A stretch of 25,293 bases of DNA from Phoronis ovalis. Lineage: Eukaryota; Phoronida; Phoronidae. The DNA is taken from positions 1 through 25,293 of the forward strand of contig JAOXYB010058279.1 in assembly GCA_028565635.1 (NCBI GenBank). The letters are read 5' to 3'. The notes under the pieces were generated by a model. The model searched no databases, was not told the DNA's origin, and saw only the letters and a program-made list of their open reading frames with translations. A program made the translations under genes and the position numbers. Below, piece by piece: positions 12,001-21,017 of the stretch; the stretch's first letter is position 1; each line of letters opens with the position of its first letter.

Positions 12001-15000
12001 TCCTGGAGGTAAAGACAGCTCTAGAAATTAAGGGTAGTGTGAGTGGTTGTGCAATATCGGTCGTTAATTTGTTAACCATTGGCCGACATATGAACTGTAT
12101 TTTGGTTGGAAATTCAAGGTTATAAAAGGGTGATATTAATAATGTAAAAGTTCTATTATGGCAATCTGTAAGTAAGTGGTTTTGTAATATTGACCTTTAT
12201 TAAATTTCATCACTTCTAGTGAAGGAACCAGTACCTAACCGAGGGAAACTATACCTGAATACATCTATACCTTTTTCCAACCCATATAGTTATCTTTGGG
12301 TAAAATCATTCATATATTTTTAAAAATTAAAGTCTGTATTCAAAACCACAAAATTTAATAACCTTCTACAGTAAGAAGCTTGGGGCCTTTTGTCAGAAAC
12401 ATCATAGTGTAACTCATTTAGCATTTACATGTGCAACAGGCCTCTGAACTGGTTACTTTTTGTGTGGTTGAAAATGAAAAAGCTAATTTACTGGATGTGA
12501 TGAACCTACTGGTATCACAGATATGTACAGGAACTGTTATTTCCAGTAATGTTTATACTTGACATCCATTTCAGCCTTAACTCCTATAGCAAATTATAAT
12601 AGCGGAGGCAGCAGTAGTGTTGAGAGTTCAGGAAGTGGAGACACAACCGGATCTGTCATCAGACGGGTGTCGTCTTCATCGTCAATATCTGGCACAGGGA
12701 TTCATTCAAGCTTAGGGGTGGCAAGTAGTTACAGCACAATATGGAAAACCCAGTTGCAGCTAGTTTTGGATCCATTCCCTGGTGTTGGTGAGATGGCAAA
12801 GACTTTAGCGAATGCTATTAATCTTAAGGTTAGAAATTTTAGTCAACTGTCAGAAAATCTGTGGTATATAACTATATAACTCAAAAGTTGAAGACTTCTA
12901 CATGTGTGTTTGATACTTAAAATATGAGTGATCCAAATATTATTTGATACTTAAAGTTATGGCCAACAGATAGTAGCGATAAAAAAGCATTGTTTTTTTT
13001 TCGCATATAATTATAGTGATTTTAAGAAATTCTCTATTTTCAGGCAACAACGTCTGCCCAACCACGTTTAATGAAATCAATGTCACCGTCACATTCAGCA
13101 CCCGTCAGTCCTTCTAACAAGCCTTCCTCTCATTTGTCTCATCCACTTCCCATGCTAAGTGAAACACCCCCAGCGACCACTTTGGGATTCGCAACTATGC
13201 CATCAGGCATGCGTAGAAGTGAAACGCATACTGGTGACTTTACTTCATCAAGAGGAGCTAGTCCAGCACCACCTACTGGACAGTTTTCAAGATATTCAAC
13301 TCAATTTTCAAGGTCTAGAAAAATATTTGACAAAGGTCCCTCATTATTAGTAAGTGTTTTGATTAGTGCAAAACTTTCAAAAAAGAGTTGTTTTGTGTTA
13401 GACATTATATCTTAAAAAACATGCATTTCACTGTGAGTCCAATACTATGGTGCCCAATATTAGCATTTAAAAAAGCGGTCAAGTTTTGTTGATTAAAGCT
13501 GAAGATATTTTCAGTCTAGTAATAGATTTCGAGACAAGTCAGATGGCTGAAAATCTGCATCTCTTTCATAGATTAAAAATCAAGCAAAAAATGGTCCCCC
13601 CCCCAAACTATTTAGTAAAAAAAAACACCCTTAGAAAAAGTCCGAATCAGTCTCTTAATTCTGTTTTGTTATATTAATAGGCAGAAGATCAGGGTGAGGA
13701 CAGCATACCAGTGCGGAAACCTATAGTACAAGCAACGGAATTCTTTCAATGGAGCTGTAAATACTTTGCAGAGCCGGTGATGAGGCTGTCGGATGAACAA
13801 GACATTGAGAGCGAGGGTCACTGTAAATGTGAATATCGTTTCATGAGGAACGCCAGTGTAAGGAAAGAAGCGGAGAAAGAACAAATACGCGCAGGTTGGT
13901 CTAATGTAGAAGAGAATTAAAATCAGACGATGAGACTGTTTCCTTGAAATGGAATCAAGATATTACCTCTGACAGTAGAGTTTGCAAGGTGTGGTGTCAG
14001 AACTGTCCTTCCTATGGGATTGAAGCCCATTCATTTGCTTTGGAATATTTTTAATTCCTGGCAATTTCATAGGACTTTTCAGTTATGACAACATGCCAAT
14101 ATTCAGCTTATAATAAATATGTCAGTGCAAAATGCATATTTTGTATTTCATTTTTATACATTGTAAAATTCCTAATTTGCAAAGAAAATGTAACATAATG
14201 ATATAGTCAATTTGATCTTACATTTAGACCCCTACAGAGTTTTAAAACTTAAGCATATAACAAGTGGAGAACTTTCAACTCTATCACAGTCTTTAAAAAT
14301 CTGACGAATGGTGTAGTGCCTTAAATGTTTTAATATTCACCTGACAGGATTTAATCGACTGGACGACCAAATATTTATCAACAGAAATCAGGGCATACCA
14401 ACTGTGATCAAGTTCCACCCTTATGTGTCTCATCTGGCAGCTGCTGACAGAGAAGGTGTCAGGTTGGTACACTTACATGTTATAACTAGTAGATGAAGTG
14501 TTTCGTTCTTAATCAGCTACTTAGTTTATTGTAACCTGGGGGATTTAGGTTAATATCCCATTTGCATTGCATAGTGATATTAATAATAAGGAACCAGCTA
14601 CCTTAATTTGTTTCTTAGTTCATTACAACATGGAGGATTTAGGTTAATATCCTATTTGTAACAGTCAGTTTGCAACGCATATTGATATTACTAATTTCAG
14701 TCGTGGAACATGGCACCATATTGTCAAAAGCCTGTGACTTAAAAAAGGCTCACCATTTCAGTCCCGTGGTAGTCATAATATTATAATAATTGCATGTTTG
14801 CTTTAATTTTCAGTATCTGGGAATGGGAGCAGGGAATAAAGCTAAGGTACTTTTCAAATCAGAATCCCCGTAATTCAAGAATAACAGCTATGAACTTTCT
14901 GAATGCACACGACAGTACATTATTACTGACTGGATCAGGTACATATGATATAAACAAATATATTTTAAGACACAGGCCATACTGTTATATTTACTATGCA

Positions 15001-18000
15001 CATGATTAAGTGTGTCTCTATTTTACATGAAATCCCATTGGATCGTAATATTTCCTACACCATAGACACGTCATAATTATGAACTAGTTCTTACAAAGTG
15101 TAGGTGTTCTTTGCTTAGATGTATTTGCAGGTCTTTTGTCCTACATGAGAAATTAAAAACCATATGCAAAGTAATACACTGTAAATATAGATAAAAAGCA
15201 CATAATTAGATTTCATTGTGTATTTTTTACAAATTTTAAAAAAGGCATTCAGTAAATAGCTTGTCTTATTTTTGATAGATGATGGTGCTGTACGGATTTG
15301 GAGAAATTACTATGATACTGAACATGGTTCCTCACTGGTAACAGCTTGGCAAGCGTTATCAGATATGCTGCCTTCAAACAGGGGTAATTTTTAAACAAAT
15401 TACAATATCGTGCTGTGTACTGGAGCAATAGATTTACCACTTGGATTTAATATTCAGAAAATATTTTAGTTTAGATTCATTTATATCATCATTGAAGTGA
15501 CATCTTACCACTAAAACTTTGTTTTTAGTTTGTAGCATTATATTTTTATTTTACGTGTTCATTGTTGTTTGAGAGCAGTTTAGTGTATCATGTGATCTAG
15601 CGTCTTGCATTGATGTTTTATCACTTGAAGTGCAATGGAATAGATTTTTGCCCAAGTTTATTTACTTAAGGTAACTGAGTTCCTATGCCAACTTGTGGAA
15701 AAAGAGTCTTGATATGGTCCAAAGAGCCAAAATGGCTTCACAGTAAATAGGCTTGTCAAGTACAATGATTCCATATAAAGCCTTATACCAAAATATTTCT
15801 GGTAGCAAAATTAATAGAAAAAATTGTAGTATGAAAACAAGATATTTTTTGGAATGTTATCAAACTTACTTGTTGTTAAATTAGTGGTTTTGTTTGGACT
15901 CATTTTCAAACATTTTACTAAAAAGTATTTTATGATGGTTTCTTTTTCAGGGTCTGGCCTGGTTATTGACTGGGAACAAGAGACCAGTACTTTATTCGCC
16001 TCAGGTGATACACGGCATGTCCGTGTGTGGGATGTTCAGAAAGAGATGAAAGTGCAAGATATCCCAACAGGTGCAGATAGTTGTGTCACGGGGCTAGCAT
16101 GTGACTCATCAGGAAGGTCACTATTGGTTGCTGGCTGTGGTGATGGCTCTGTTAGGTTATATGACCGACGACTTGCGCCAAATGACTGGTAGGCACAAAA
16201 TGAAAATGTGATGATCACATGAAATTGATACAATAATGGATTTTAATAAAACATCTCCAGCTGTTATTGAGGACTTTCAACTCTCTCTTTCCTGGAAGCT
16301 CGGAGTTCACGGTTGATACATACAATTTCAGTAAATGACTAAATTCCATGTGATTATTAAAAAGAAACTGAACAGACTACAGATTTCGAAAACATTATAA
16401 TGTTCATGCAACTATAAAATAAAGCAGCATTCCCTGAACTATTATCTCTTTATGATGTGAACGTGTAATAGACTATTTGCATGGACTTGGTGGAGCCACC
16501 AGTCTCAGACCCAAACGATCCCAGCATGTCACATTCTGTGAATGAACAATGACATAGTTCTGCATGCGCTCACGCGATTCATTCACAAAATGCATCCTTC
16601 GCATGCTGAGCCGAAATCAAAAAAAATATTTTGTTCTTTGATGTAAGAATTATTCTCCTTTTTGTGAGGATATCAATATATAAACAACTGTTTATTATTA
16701 TTTTTTATTTAATGAATTTTCACCGGTTAAAGCTTCTCTAAAATCAGATTTAAAAAAAAACAAGTTTTGCGTATAACTAAAGGATGCTGGTATTGAAAGT
16801 GTCTGACTTTTGCGCCCTCAAGTGCATGCAAATAGTTGTGCAATCTTATTAGTCAAAAACTGTAAGTATCATTTAAAAACATTGAACATGTATGTGAAAC
16901 GACCTTTCATAAAGATCTTATTGTAGTCTTATCGAAACATCATAGTAAGATAAGTGTTAAGTTGAATGGTGAAATTTTGTCTGTTTTCAGTCGAGTAATG
17001 ACTCTGCGAGAGCATGCTGGCTGGGTGGTAAGAGTTCATCTTCAGAGAAGACCTGATGGAAAAATTGTCAGTGCTAGGTATGTATGTAGCTGCAATCAAC
17101 GATTGATTTATGTCGTAACTTGAAATACAAGTTATCTTTTAGCTCAGTGGATGAAGCATTTAGCGGCTAACTGGAGAATCCCCAGATCCACACTCTTCCC
17201 AACTATAAATGTTCTCTTCTTGAGTTTTTTCCCCTTCTCTATATGTTTAGCACTGCCAACAGAGAAGATACATGTACTAAATCAAACTGTAGCCACCTTG
17301 AATGGACATTGTATTGTGTAACTAGACTGGTTGAAGCATGAAAATATTAATTTGTTAATGAGCTCAACTTTGCAGTTATCTGTTATTACTGAGGAACTGA
17401 AAGTCTGGCAGTCTGCCATCATCATATATTAACTGTCAAATGTTAAGTATCAACTGTTAGTTAGTCTGTTTCATTTGCAGTGTTGGCGGAGATGTAAAGT
17501 TTTGGGATCCCAGATTTACAGAATCTGTCAAATCGTTTAATACAACCCAAGGACTGACATCATTAGAAGTTCATCCTTATGCTGATGTTGTTGCTTGGTG
17601 AGTAAACAGGATTTTATTCTGTGCTGTATAACTAATCGCTAAGTTAAAAATATGCAGGTACTTCATCTAAGGGAAACGAGATTTAAAGATAACAATAGAA
17701 CTAATTAACTTATATAACTGTTTATGCTATATGTAACAAGAATGTATGTAAGTGCTTTTTGTACTGCCGTAGTTAATATAATAATGTTCACGTTGCTTTT
17801 CTTTCTCTATATCCAAAAAAAGTACAAAAATTTCTCAGTGATATTGTCATTTTGTTTATAAACTTTGTATTTGTACAGGATTAAGAAATCACACTCTAAT
17901 ATATTAAGCTTATTTTTTTAAACGCTCGCTAGAAATTTGAAGTATTTTTATGTGTAATCATCTATGTAAACATGTGTATATGTATTTCTTACAGTGGCTC

Positions 18001-18559
18001 AGCATTACAATGCATAAGTATATACAACAGCTCAGGTGATAATCTAAGTACAATAAAGTATCATGAAGGTTTTATTGGACAGCGAATAGGGCCCATAAGC
18101 TGTATGGCCTTTCATCCTTATAAGGTGGGAAAACAGAAAACATCCAAATATTTTGGAAGCAGTTATAAATATTAATAATTTATTAGTAATTTACATTTGA
18201 AACTTTACCAGTGTTTTTTCAAAACTGAATAGATATGAATGAAATTTGGCATCTTCTGTGTTACCAGGCATTACACAATGCTGTTGATAGATCAGAGTAC
18301 TACAAGACATACTGCTTATACAGTTTAAAGTACCTAATACTTTGTTAAATATTCTTGTTTGTATGTGTTCTATTATTGCTCAACATTTTGACAAGACAAT
18401 AGTAGGAATGTAAAATTATCTCAGGTCACATATTGTGCAATAAGGTGAACAAAGGAATGATAAGGTTAACCTTTCGTGTTTATTTTGTAGGTGAGGTTAG
18501 CAGCAGGCAGTACTGATGCCTTTGTTTCCGTGTATTCCACACCAGACAAAAAGCGGTGA
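1..18559 (+). CDS. RPTOR: Raptor, regulatory-associated protein of TOR complex 1 (multi-exon gene, 5' end outside window)
   Basis: Raptor is the scaffold of TORC1: it binds TOR and presents TOS-motif substrates (S6K, 4E-BP), and it is docked on lysosomes by Rag GTPases (family knowledge). Exons read here: 1-5 (tail), 2275-2377, 2683-2843, 3167-3247, 3456-3605, 4318-4487, 5015-5074, 5451-5551, 6195-6339, 6669-6846, 7347-7430, 7769-7879, 8304-8378, 8731-8895, 9445-9537, 9889-10029, 10223-10388 (or -10352), 11864-11962, 12575-12828, 13044-13349, 13681-13894, 14348-14462, 14814-14938, 15279-15383, 15951-16188, 16991-17077, 17481-17597, 17995-18124, 18491-18559. Every intron is GT-AG and every phase matches. 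From [20 protein letters not shown] to the TGA they sum to 3843 nt, that is 1280 residues, essentially the length of the same span in human Raptor. No frameshift or internal stop is seen, so the gene looks functional. Only the N-terminal leader (about 50 residues in human) lies outside the window. Confidence 0.96.
41..157. repeat. Foldback (palindromic) element in Raptor intron 1
   Basis: A strong imperfect hairpin lies at 55-107: AGCT, ATGACCCTAC and GGCTT on the left pair with AAGCC, GTAGGGTCAT and AGCT on the right, around a short CGCCCTAGGC loop. Outer segments TTTACAC (42-48) and GTGTAAA (149-155) are also inverted. A partial extra copy, GACCCTGCTATGAC, lies at 115-128. This looks like a small palindromic non-autonomous element; no target-site duplication is evident. 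Confidence 0.5.
371..582. repeat. Decayed interspersed repeat with regularly spaced CATACCCC motifs
   Basis: The motif CATACCCC or a close variant recurs at 373 (AACACCCC), 408, about 454 (ATATTCCC), 489 and 522, spaced 33-46 bp, and the block ends in GGCAGTACCCCCGGGG at 565-580. The reverse strand therefore begins CCCCGGGGGTACTGCC followed by spaced GGGGTATG units. From memory this resembles a style of repeat seen in several marine invertebrate genomes; I cannot confirm family membership. An open frame on the minus strand here is a product of the repeat, not a gene. Confidence 0.4.
2275..3605 (+). CDS. RPTOR: Raptor exons 2-5: caspase-like N-terminal (RNC) domain
   Basis: Exons 2275-2377, 2683-2843, 3167-3247 and 3456-3605 give 165 residues. 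Landmarks in order are [80 protein letters not shown] and VYDCSNAG, all nearly identical to human Raptor. The fold is caspase-like (family knowledge) and sits near the TOR active site to help bind TOS-motif substrates. The His of GHG (codon 3197-3199) and the Cys of YDCSNAG (codon 3534-3536), which correspond to the caspase dyad, are both present, though no protease activity is established for Raptor. Phases: exon 2 ends phase 1, exons 3-5 end phase 0. Confidence 0.96.
3915..4064 (+). repeat. 25-bp minisatellite, six copies, in Raptor intron 5
   Basis: The unit CACCAGACAGCGTCATCCCT-CTTAT is repeated head to tail at 3915, 3940, 3965, 3990, 4015 and 4040. Copies 1-3 are identical, and copies 4, 5 and 6 each carry one change (CATT, AGCATC, CCTTC). 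Because 25 is not a multiple of three, the open frame across it cycles through all frames of the unit and is an artefact. It lies wholly inside intron 3606-4317. Confidence 0.95.
4318..6846 (+). CDS. RPTOR: Raptor exons 6-10: end of RNC domain and start of armadillo region
   Basis: Exons 4318-4487, 5015-5074, 5451-5551, 6195-6339 and 6669-6846. Diagnostic stretches are [94 protein letters not shown] and [15 protein letters not shown], all colinear with human Raptor. Exon 7 is only 60 bp and is flanked by a phase 2 junction on each side, so its own length keeps the frame even if skipped. The least conserved part is the exon 6 start ([17 protein letters not shown]), which replaces a different loop in human. 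No missing key segment is seen. Confidence 0.95.
7347..10388 (+). CDS. RPTOR: Raptor exons 11-17: armadillo/HEAT alpha-solenoid
   Basis: Exons 7347-7430, 7769-7879, 8304-8378, 8731-8895, 9445-9537, 9889-10029 and 10223-10388. Helical-repeat landmarks are [111 protein letters not shown] and [14 protein letters not shown]. In the family this solenoid contacts the TOR HEAT repeats and the Rag GTPase dimer. Exons 11-16 are all phase 0 and multiples of three (84, 111, 75, 165, 93, 141 bp), so any one could be skipped without a frameshift. The end of exon 17 is ambiguous: donors at 10353 and 10389 are both phase 1. Confidence 0.95.
9075..9244. mobile_element. Palindromic MITE-like element, copy 1 (Raptor intron 14)
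   Basis: Terminal inverted repeats of about 24 bp: ATTTGCGTGCATTTGGTGGA at 9075 matches the reverse complement of the end at 9221-9244 (ATTTCCATGCACTTGGTGGA), 19 of 24 positions identical. An inner inverted pair, CCAGCATGC...TTTTGTGAGT and ACTCATAAAAGTGCATGCTGG, lies within. It is 170 bp long and non-coding. A second diverged member lies at 16473-16835. Confidence 0.7.
9733..9750 (+). repeat. Short (AATAC)n microsatellite
   Basis: AAATACAATACAATACAA is about three and a half copies of a 5-bp unit in Raptor intron 15. It is short and of little note. Confidence 0.7.
10389..11863 (+). other. Raptor intron 17 (1.5 kb)
   Basis: This long intron lies within the variable linker. It holds no exon-like coding stretch that I can support. 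Its 3' third (11350-11779) is bounded by an imperfect inverted repeat (listed separately). GTGACCACC/GGTCACC motifs recur on both strands within it. The rest is plain AT-rich sequence with a short C-rich patch at 10936-10953. Confidence 0.55.
11350..11779. repeat. Possible short inverted-repeat element in Raptor intron 17
   Basis: ACATACCATTTTACCTC (11350-11366) is repeated in inverse form as GAGGTAATATGGTAGTATGT (11760-11779), with one small gap and a mismatch. The interior of about 390 bp is AT-rich and has GTGACCACC-like motifs in both orientations. Repeat ends this short can occur by chance; I see no target-site duplication. Confidence 0.3.
11864..13894 (+). CDS. RPTOR: Raptor exons 18-21: Ser-rich regulatory linker and lead-in to the propeller
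   Basis: Exons 11864-11962, 12575-12828, 13044-13349 and 13681-13894. This low-complexity segment (runs of Ser, Thr, Gly and Pro) is the part of Raptor that differs most among animals and is where AMPK and TOR/proline-directed kinases act. Conserved islands show the assignment is right: [10 protein letters not shown] (compare human MRRASSYSSL), [49 protein letters not shown] and [15 protein letters not shown]. Exon 21 is joined by a GTTGGT donor at 13895; reading past it reaches a stop at 13918-13920 within the intron. The linker before IRRVS is shorter than in human. Confidence 0.92.
14348..18559 (+). CDS. RPTOR: Raptor exons 22-29: C-terminal seven-bladed WD40 propeller and stop
   Basis: Exons 14348-14462, 14814-14938, 15279-15383, 15951-16188, 16991-17077, 17481-17597, 17995-18124 and 18491-18559. 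Seven blade ends can be counted: [53 protein letters not shown] and FVSVYSTPD. Family-specific text includes [33 protein letters not shown] and [18 protein letters not shown]. In TORC1 the propeller packs against the TOR/HEAT scaffold. The protein ends in STPDKKR and TGA, a basic tail as in human (VEKRVR). All junction phases agree, and the last exon is a 69-bp terminal exon. Confidence 0.96.
14520..14697 (+). repeat. Local direct duplication in Raptor intron 22
   Basis: A segment of about 70 bp starting CTTAGTTTATTGTAACCTGG at 14520 recurs from 14614 as CTTAGTTCATTACAACATGG. Both continue with GGATTTAGGTTAATATCC and ATATTGATATTA-like sequence. The offset is about 94 bp, and the second copy has a 14-bp insertion (GTAACAGTCAGTTT). 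This is a diverged tandem duplication. Confidence 0.75.
16473..16835. mobile_element. Palindromic MITE-like element, copy 2 (Raptor intron 25)
   Basis: Ends CTATTTGCATGGACTTGGTG (from 16473) and AAGTGCATGCAAATAG (to 16835) are inverted copies. The outer 70 bp match the reverse complement of the right half of the 9075-9244 element: the end, then CCCAGCATG, then TGTGAATGAACAATGA. Inside is a further palindrome built on CAGCATG, TGTGAATGAA and their complements (about 16514-16602). At about 363 bp it is longer than copy 1 because of an AT-rich 3' part. It is non-coding. Confidence 0.65.
17138..17200 (+). repeat. tRNA-like SINE head in Raptor intron 26
   Basis: TTTAGCTCAGTGGATGAAGC matches the tRNA D-arm/A-box consensus. 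It is followed by an anticodon-arm-like TTAGCGGCTAA and a degenerate B-box-like GAATCCCCAGATCC. The spacing is right for a tRNA-derived SINE, but there is no full acceptor stem, so this is not a tRNA gene. The body may run on to about 17330; its 3' end is not clear. Confidence 0.45.
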
Positions 18560-19169
18560 CACTCATAGAACACAGCACCATGCCATTTTGGAATAGGAAT
18601 ACTTTCATATATTTTCTTGTTCTCTCTTTAATTTACATTTGCCTCAAACATGATGTGTACCTATTATGGGAAATTTGGCAAGTGTTCTCTGCAGCTTTGG
18701 TTCCATAATTCATAGCTAAAATACTTTGTCATCTGATAATAGGGTCTTTTGAACATTGATAAATGTATGTGGAGTGTATACCTTCAACCAAGCCACGTCC
18801 ATGAATCAGGCTTTGGTATCTGTGCACACTTGCCACTAATACAAGGTGTAGTGTATTGTGAAGAATGGTATCCAGTATTTACAAAACACTGTTAGGACTT
18901 ATGCTACTGTGCATTATCAATATATTTCTTTGTTCCATTTGTTACAGAATTAGATAATCATTAAGTGTAATTTAAATAACTATGCACTTTTGCTTAAAAT
19001 TTAATGTGATTTTTTTACATTTTTATTTTGGAATTGTAATGAAATGATTTTGCAGTAATGCAGAAAAATTTGTTACACATACCACCACAAAATAATATAA
19101 AGTACAAGGAAAGGAGGATGTTTCAATTTTTGGCAAACTGTTTATGCTCAGCTATGAAAATATAGTTTG

Positions 19170-19175
19170 ATTAAA
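19170..19175 (+). terminator. Candidate Raptor poly(A) signal (ATTAAA)
   Basis: This is the first strong hexamer variant after the Raptor stop, about 610 nt downstream, followed by a TTGTGTT patch at about 19198. No AATAAA is present on the plus strand between the stop and this point; the next one is at 19997-20002. Confidence 0.4.
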
Positions 19176-19557
19176 GACACATTTGAAGGAAGGAAACTTG
19201 TGTTAGCAGAATACAATAATATATAAAACTAAATGAAAACAAAATCTTTGTTTACATACATTTTTTGCTGAAAAGATTTGATATGTCACTTTGCAAACAA
19301 ATTGTTTTGCAAACCATTGTTCACATCAATTTCCAACATATAACATGCAAACTCTTGCGAAATATAATCTTTCAAAATTGACAAAATAATCACTATTCAG
19401 AGTAGAGAAGATCACAGGTTGCTACAAAAGGATACAGCTTCACTGCAACTTCATTGTGTTTCTGAATGTGAAGAAATTTTGTGGAACAAAAGTAGTTCCA
19501 GTACAACAGTATAGCAAAAGTGCCAGCGCCCATATTTAGTTTGATACATGGAAACCA

Positions 19558-19563
19558 TTTATT
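19558..19563 (-). terminator. Candidate Cdk1 poly(A) signal (AATAAA on minus strand)
   Basis: TTTATT on the plus strand reads AATAAA on the minus strand, about 610 nt past the Cdk1 stop codon. Another lies at 19022-19027. If this one is used, the two convergent 3' UTRs end without overlapping. Confidence 0.4.
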
Positions 19564-20174
19564 TGCTGCACCGTAACTTGAATCAATTAACTCTAATTGT
19601 TAAAACCGGACGTAACCACTGTGGCTAGATGAATTACTAACTATTTGGAGTGTTGAATGTAAGACTTCGAGCCATCTTGTAACTCCACATTTGCTACATT
19701 GCATAGCTTACTGTGTTATACAATGCAAGTTATCTACTAAAAGTTACATCTGGAGAATCTTTTTAAGCCCATTTTGTTTACCAGCACAGCAACAAATATG
19801 TGTTTTGTTGTCAGTGTCACATGGACTAGTGAAAAAACTAAATTTACGTACTTGTTTGCTATTAATAACAGTAAAAGGCAAAGATTTATGAACACAGCTT
19901 ATTTACTGTGTACACTAGTATACCACTACATCATACTTCTATCACAGTCACAATCATACATATTCCTCATTGGTTTAAACAATCATACATTTATGAAATA
20001 AACAATCAACAATTGCTTTCTATCTATGCACTTTTAAGGAACTAGAATATTGTAACTAGATCTAATTGAATAACAACTAGCTGTAAAGCACTGCAAATGG
20101 AATTTATCTGTCGCAGCTTTTAGCTAGATTGTTCCAGTTGGTTATAAATTATTTGATGTCGTTGTCTTGAGTTA

Positions 20175-20751
20175 CTATGCAGGCAATGTGGTCTTATCCA
20201 GATCTGAGAAGTAGGGATGTTGCAAGGCTGATTTACACGACATACGAACTGCAGGGTCATACGTCAACATTTTCTGAAAGAGAATGTACTTGTTCATTCA
20301 GGACACGTTTTTGTTTTTAAAACACTCCATCTTTAATATACAAATCTTATTTCTTTGATTGATTTCATCACCTACGTGTCACATTAAATTTATAAGACAC
20401 TACTGAACTTTTCTTCCAAATTAACTTATATCCAAAGTATATTGGACACTAACCAGTTTATTGTTCTATACTTATTATATAACAATAATAGTATTGGTAA
20501 CAAAATTGAATAACAAGCTGAATTTACATTAGCTGAATTACGAATGCTTGATAAAATACAAATTCCTACACATTGTGATATTCCTTGTCAGACGTTCATC
20601 TTAAATTACCTGAAGCAAATCAAGTCCTAGGGGATCTAACTGTTTAACAGATGAAGCCAGTGTATTGGTCTTCCAGTTAGGAAAGGAGGGTTTATAGTCA
20701 GGTAGACTAGAAACTCCTGGCCATGTTTCTTCAGTAGGCGTAGTTAATGTT
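20175..20751 (-). CDS. CDK1: Cdk1 (cdc2-type cyclin-dependent kinase), last two exons only
   Basis: Exons in transcript order are 20751-20610 and 20273-20175, split by a GT-AG intron in phase 0. They encode 80 residues: [45 protein letters not shown], then [20 protein letters not shown] and [12 protein letters not shown]-stop. TPTEE-WPGV, DYKPSFP-W, GLDLL-KML-YDP and HPYFSDLD are kinase subdomain X-XI signatures; the HPYF-DLD ending favours Cdk1 over Cdk2. The first base completes an Arg codon (AG|A), so a phase 2 upstream exon is expected. The ATP-binding lobe, PSTAIRE helix, HRDLKPQN and T-loop are all absent from the window. Introns sit at sites typical of animal Cdk genes, so this is not a processed retrocopy. 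What lies upstream on this strand is meckelin, not kinase. Confidence 0.85.
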
Positions 20752-21017
20752 CTGCATAGAGAAATGTTACATATTACCTTGTGCTTCAATTAAAATGATT
20801 ATCACACAATCCTTTGTATAAAGGATTTTTCCTCTTTTGGTTGTACGGGAGTGGAGGAAGTTACTTCAATAAAAGAAATATATAACTGGTGGGTTTCTAA
20901 CCAATTTATGTACATATTATAGTATGTAATAAAGCATTAAATATATTATGGGTGGCAGGGTCTTTTAAAAAGTGACTTCCCCTCTTGTAAAACTAAAAGC
21001 GGAGCAGTAAAAATGTC

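Larger units (their letters stand above)
18560..20174. other. Convergent 3' region between Raptor (+) and the Cdk1 gene end (-)
   Basis: About 1.6 kb of AT-rich sequence lies between the two stop codons. It most likely holds both 3' UTRs. I see candidate poly(A) signals on each strand (listed separately) and no conserved coding stretch; small open frames on both strands lack family signals. Confidence 0.7.

Noticed and set aside
17138-17210. Functional tRNA gene
   Set aside because: D-arm match is good but no acceptor stem pairs and the B box is degenerate; a SINE remnant fits better.
19393-19533. 47-codon minus-strand frame starting MGAGTFAILLYWNY
   Set aside because: It looks somewhat protein-like, but I recognise no family, see no splice acceptor leading in, and it lies just past the candidate Cdk1 poly(A) signal. 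It does not match the missing meckelin tail.
19691-20001. Plus-strand frames of 66 and 75 codons between Raptor and Cdk1
   Set aside because: Overlapping frames in AT-rich 3' UTR-type sequence with no recognisable domain.
20175-20751. Processed Cdk1 retrocopy
   Set aside because: The two exons are separated by a normal GT-AG intron at a usual Cdk site and no poly(A) tract follows.
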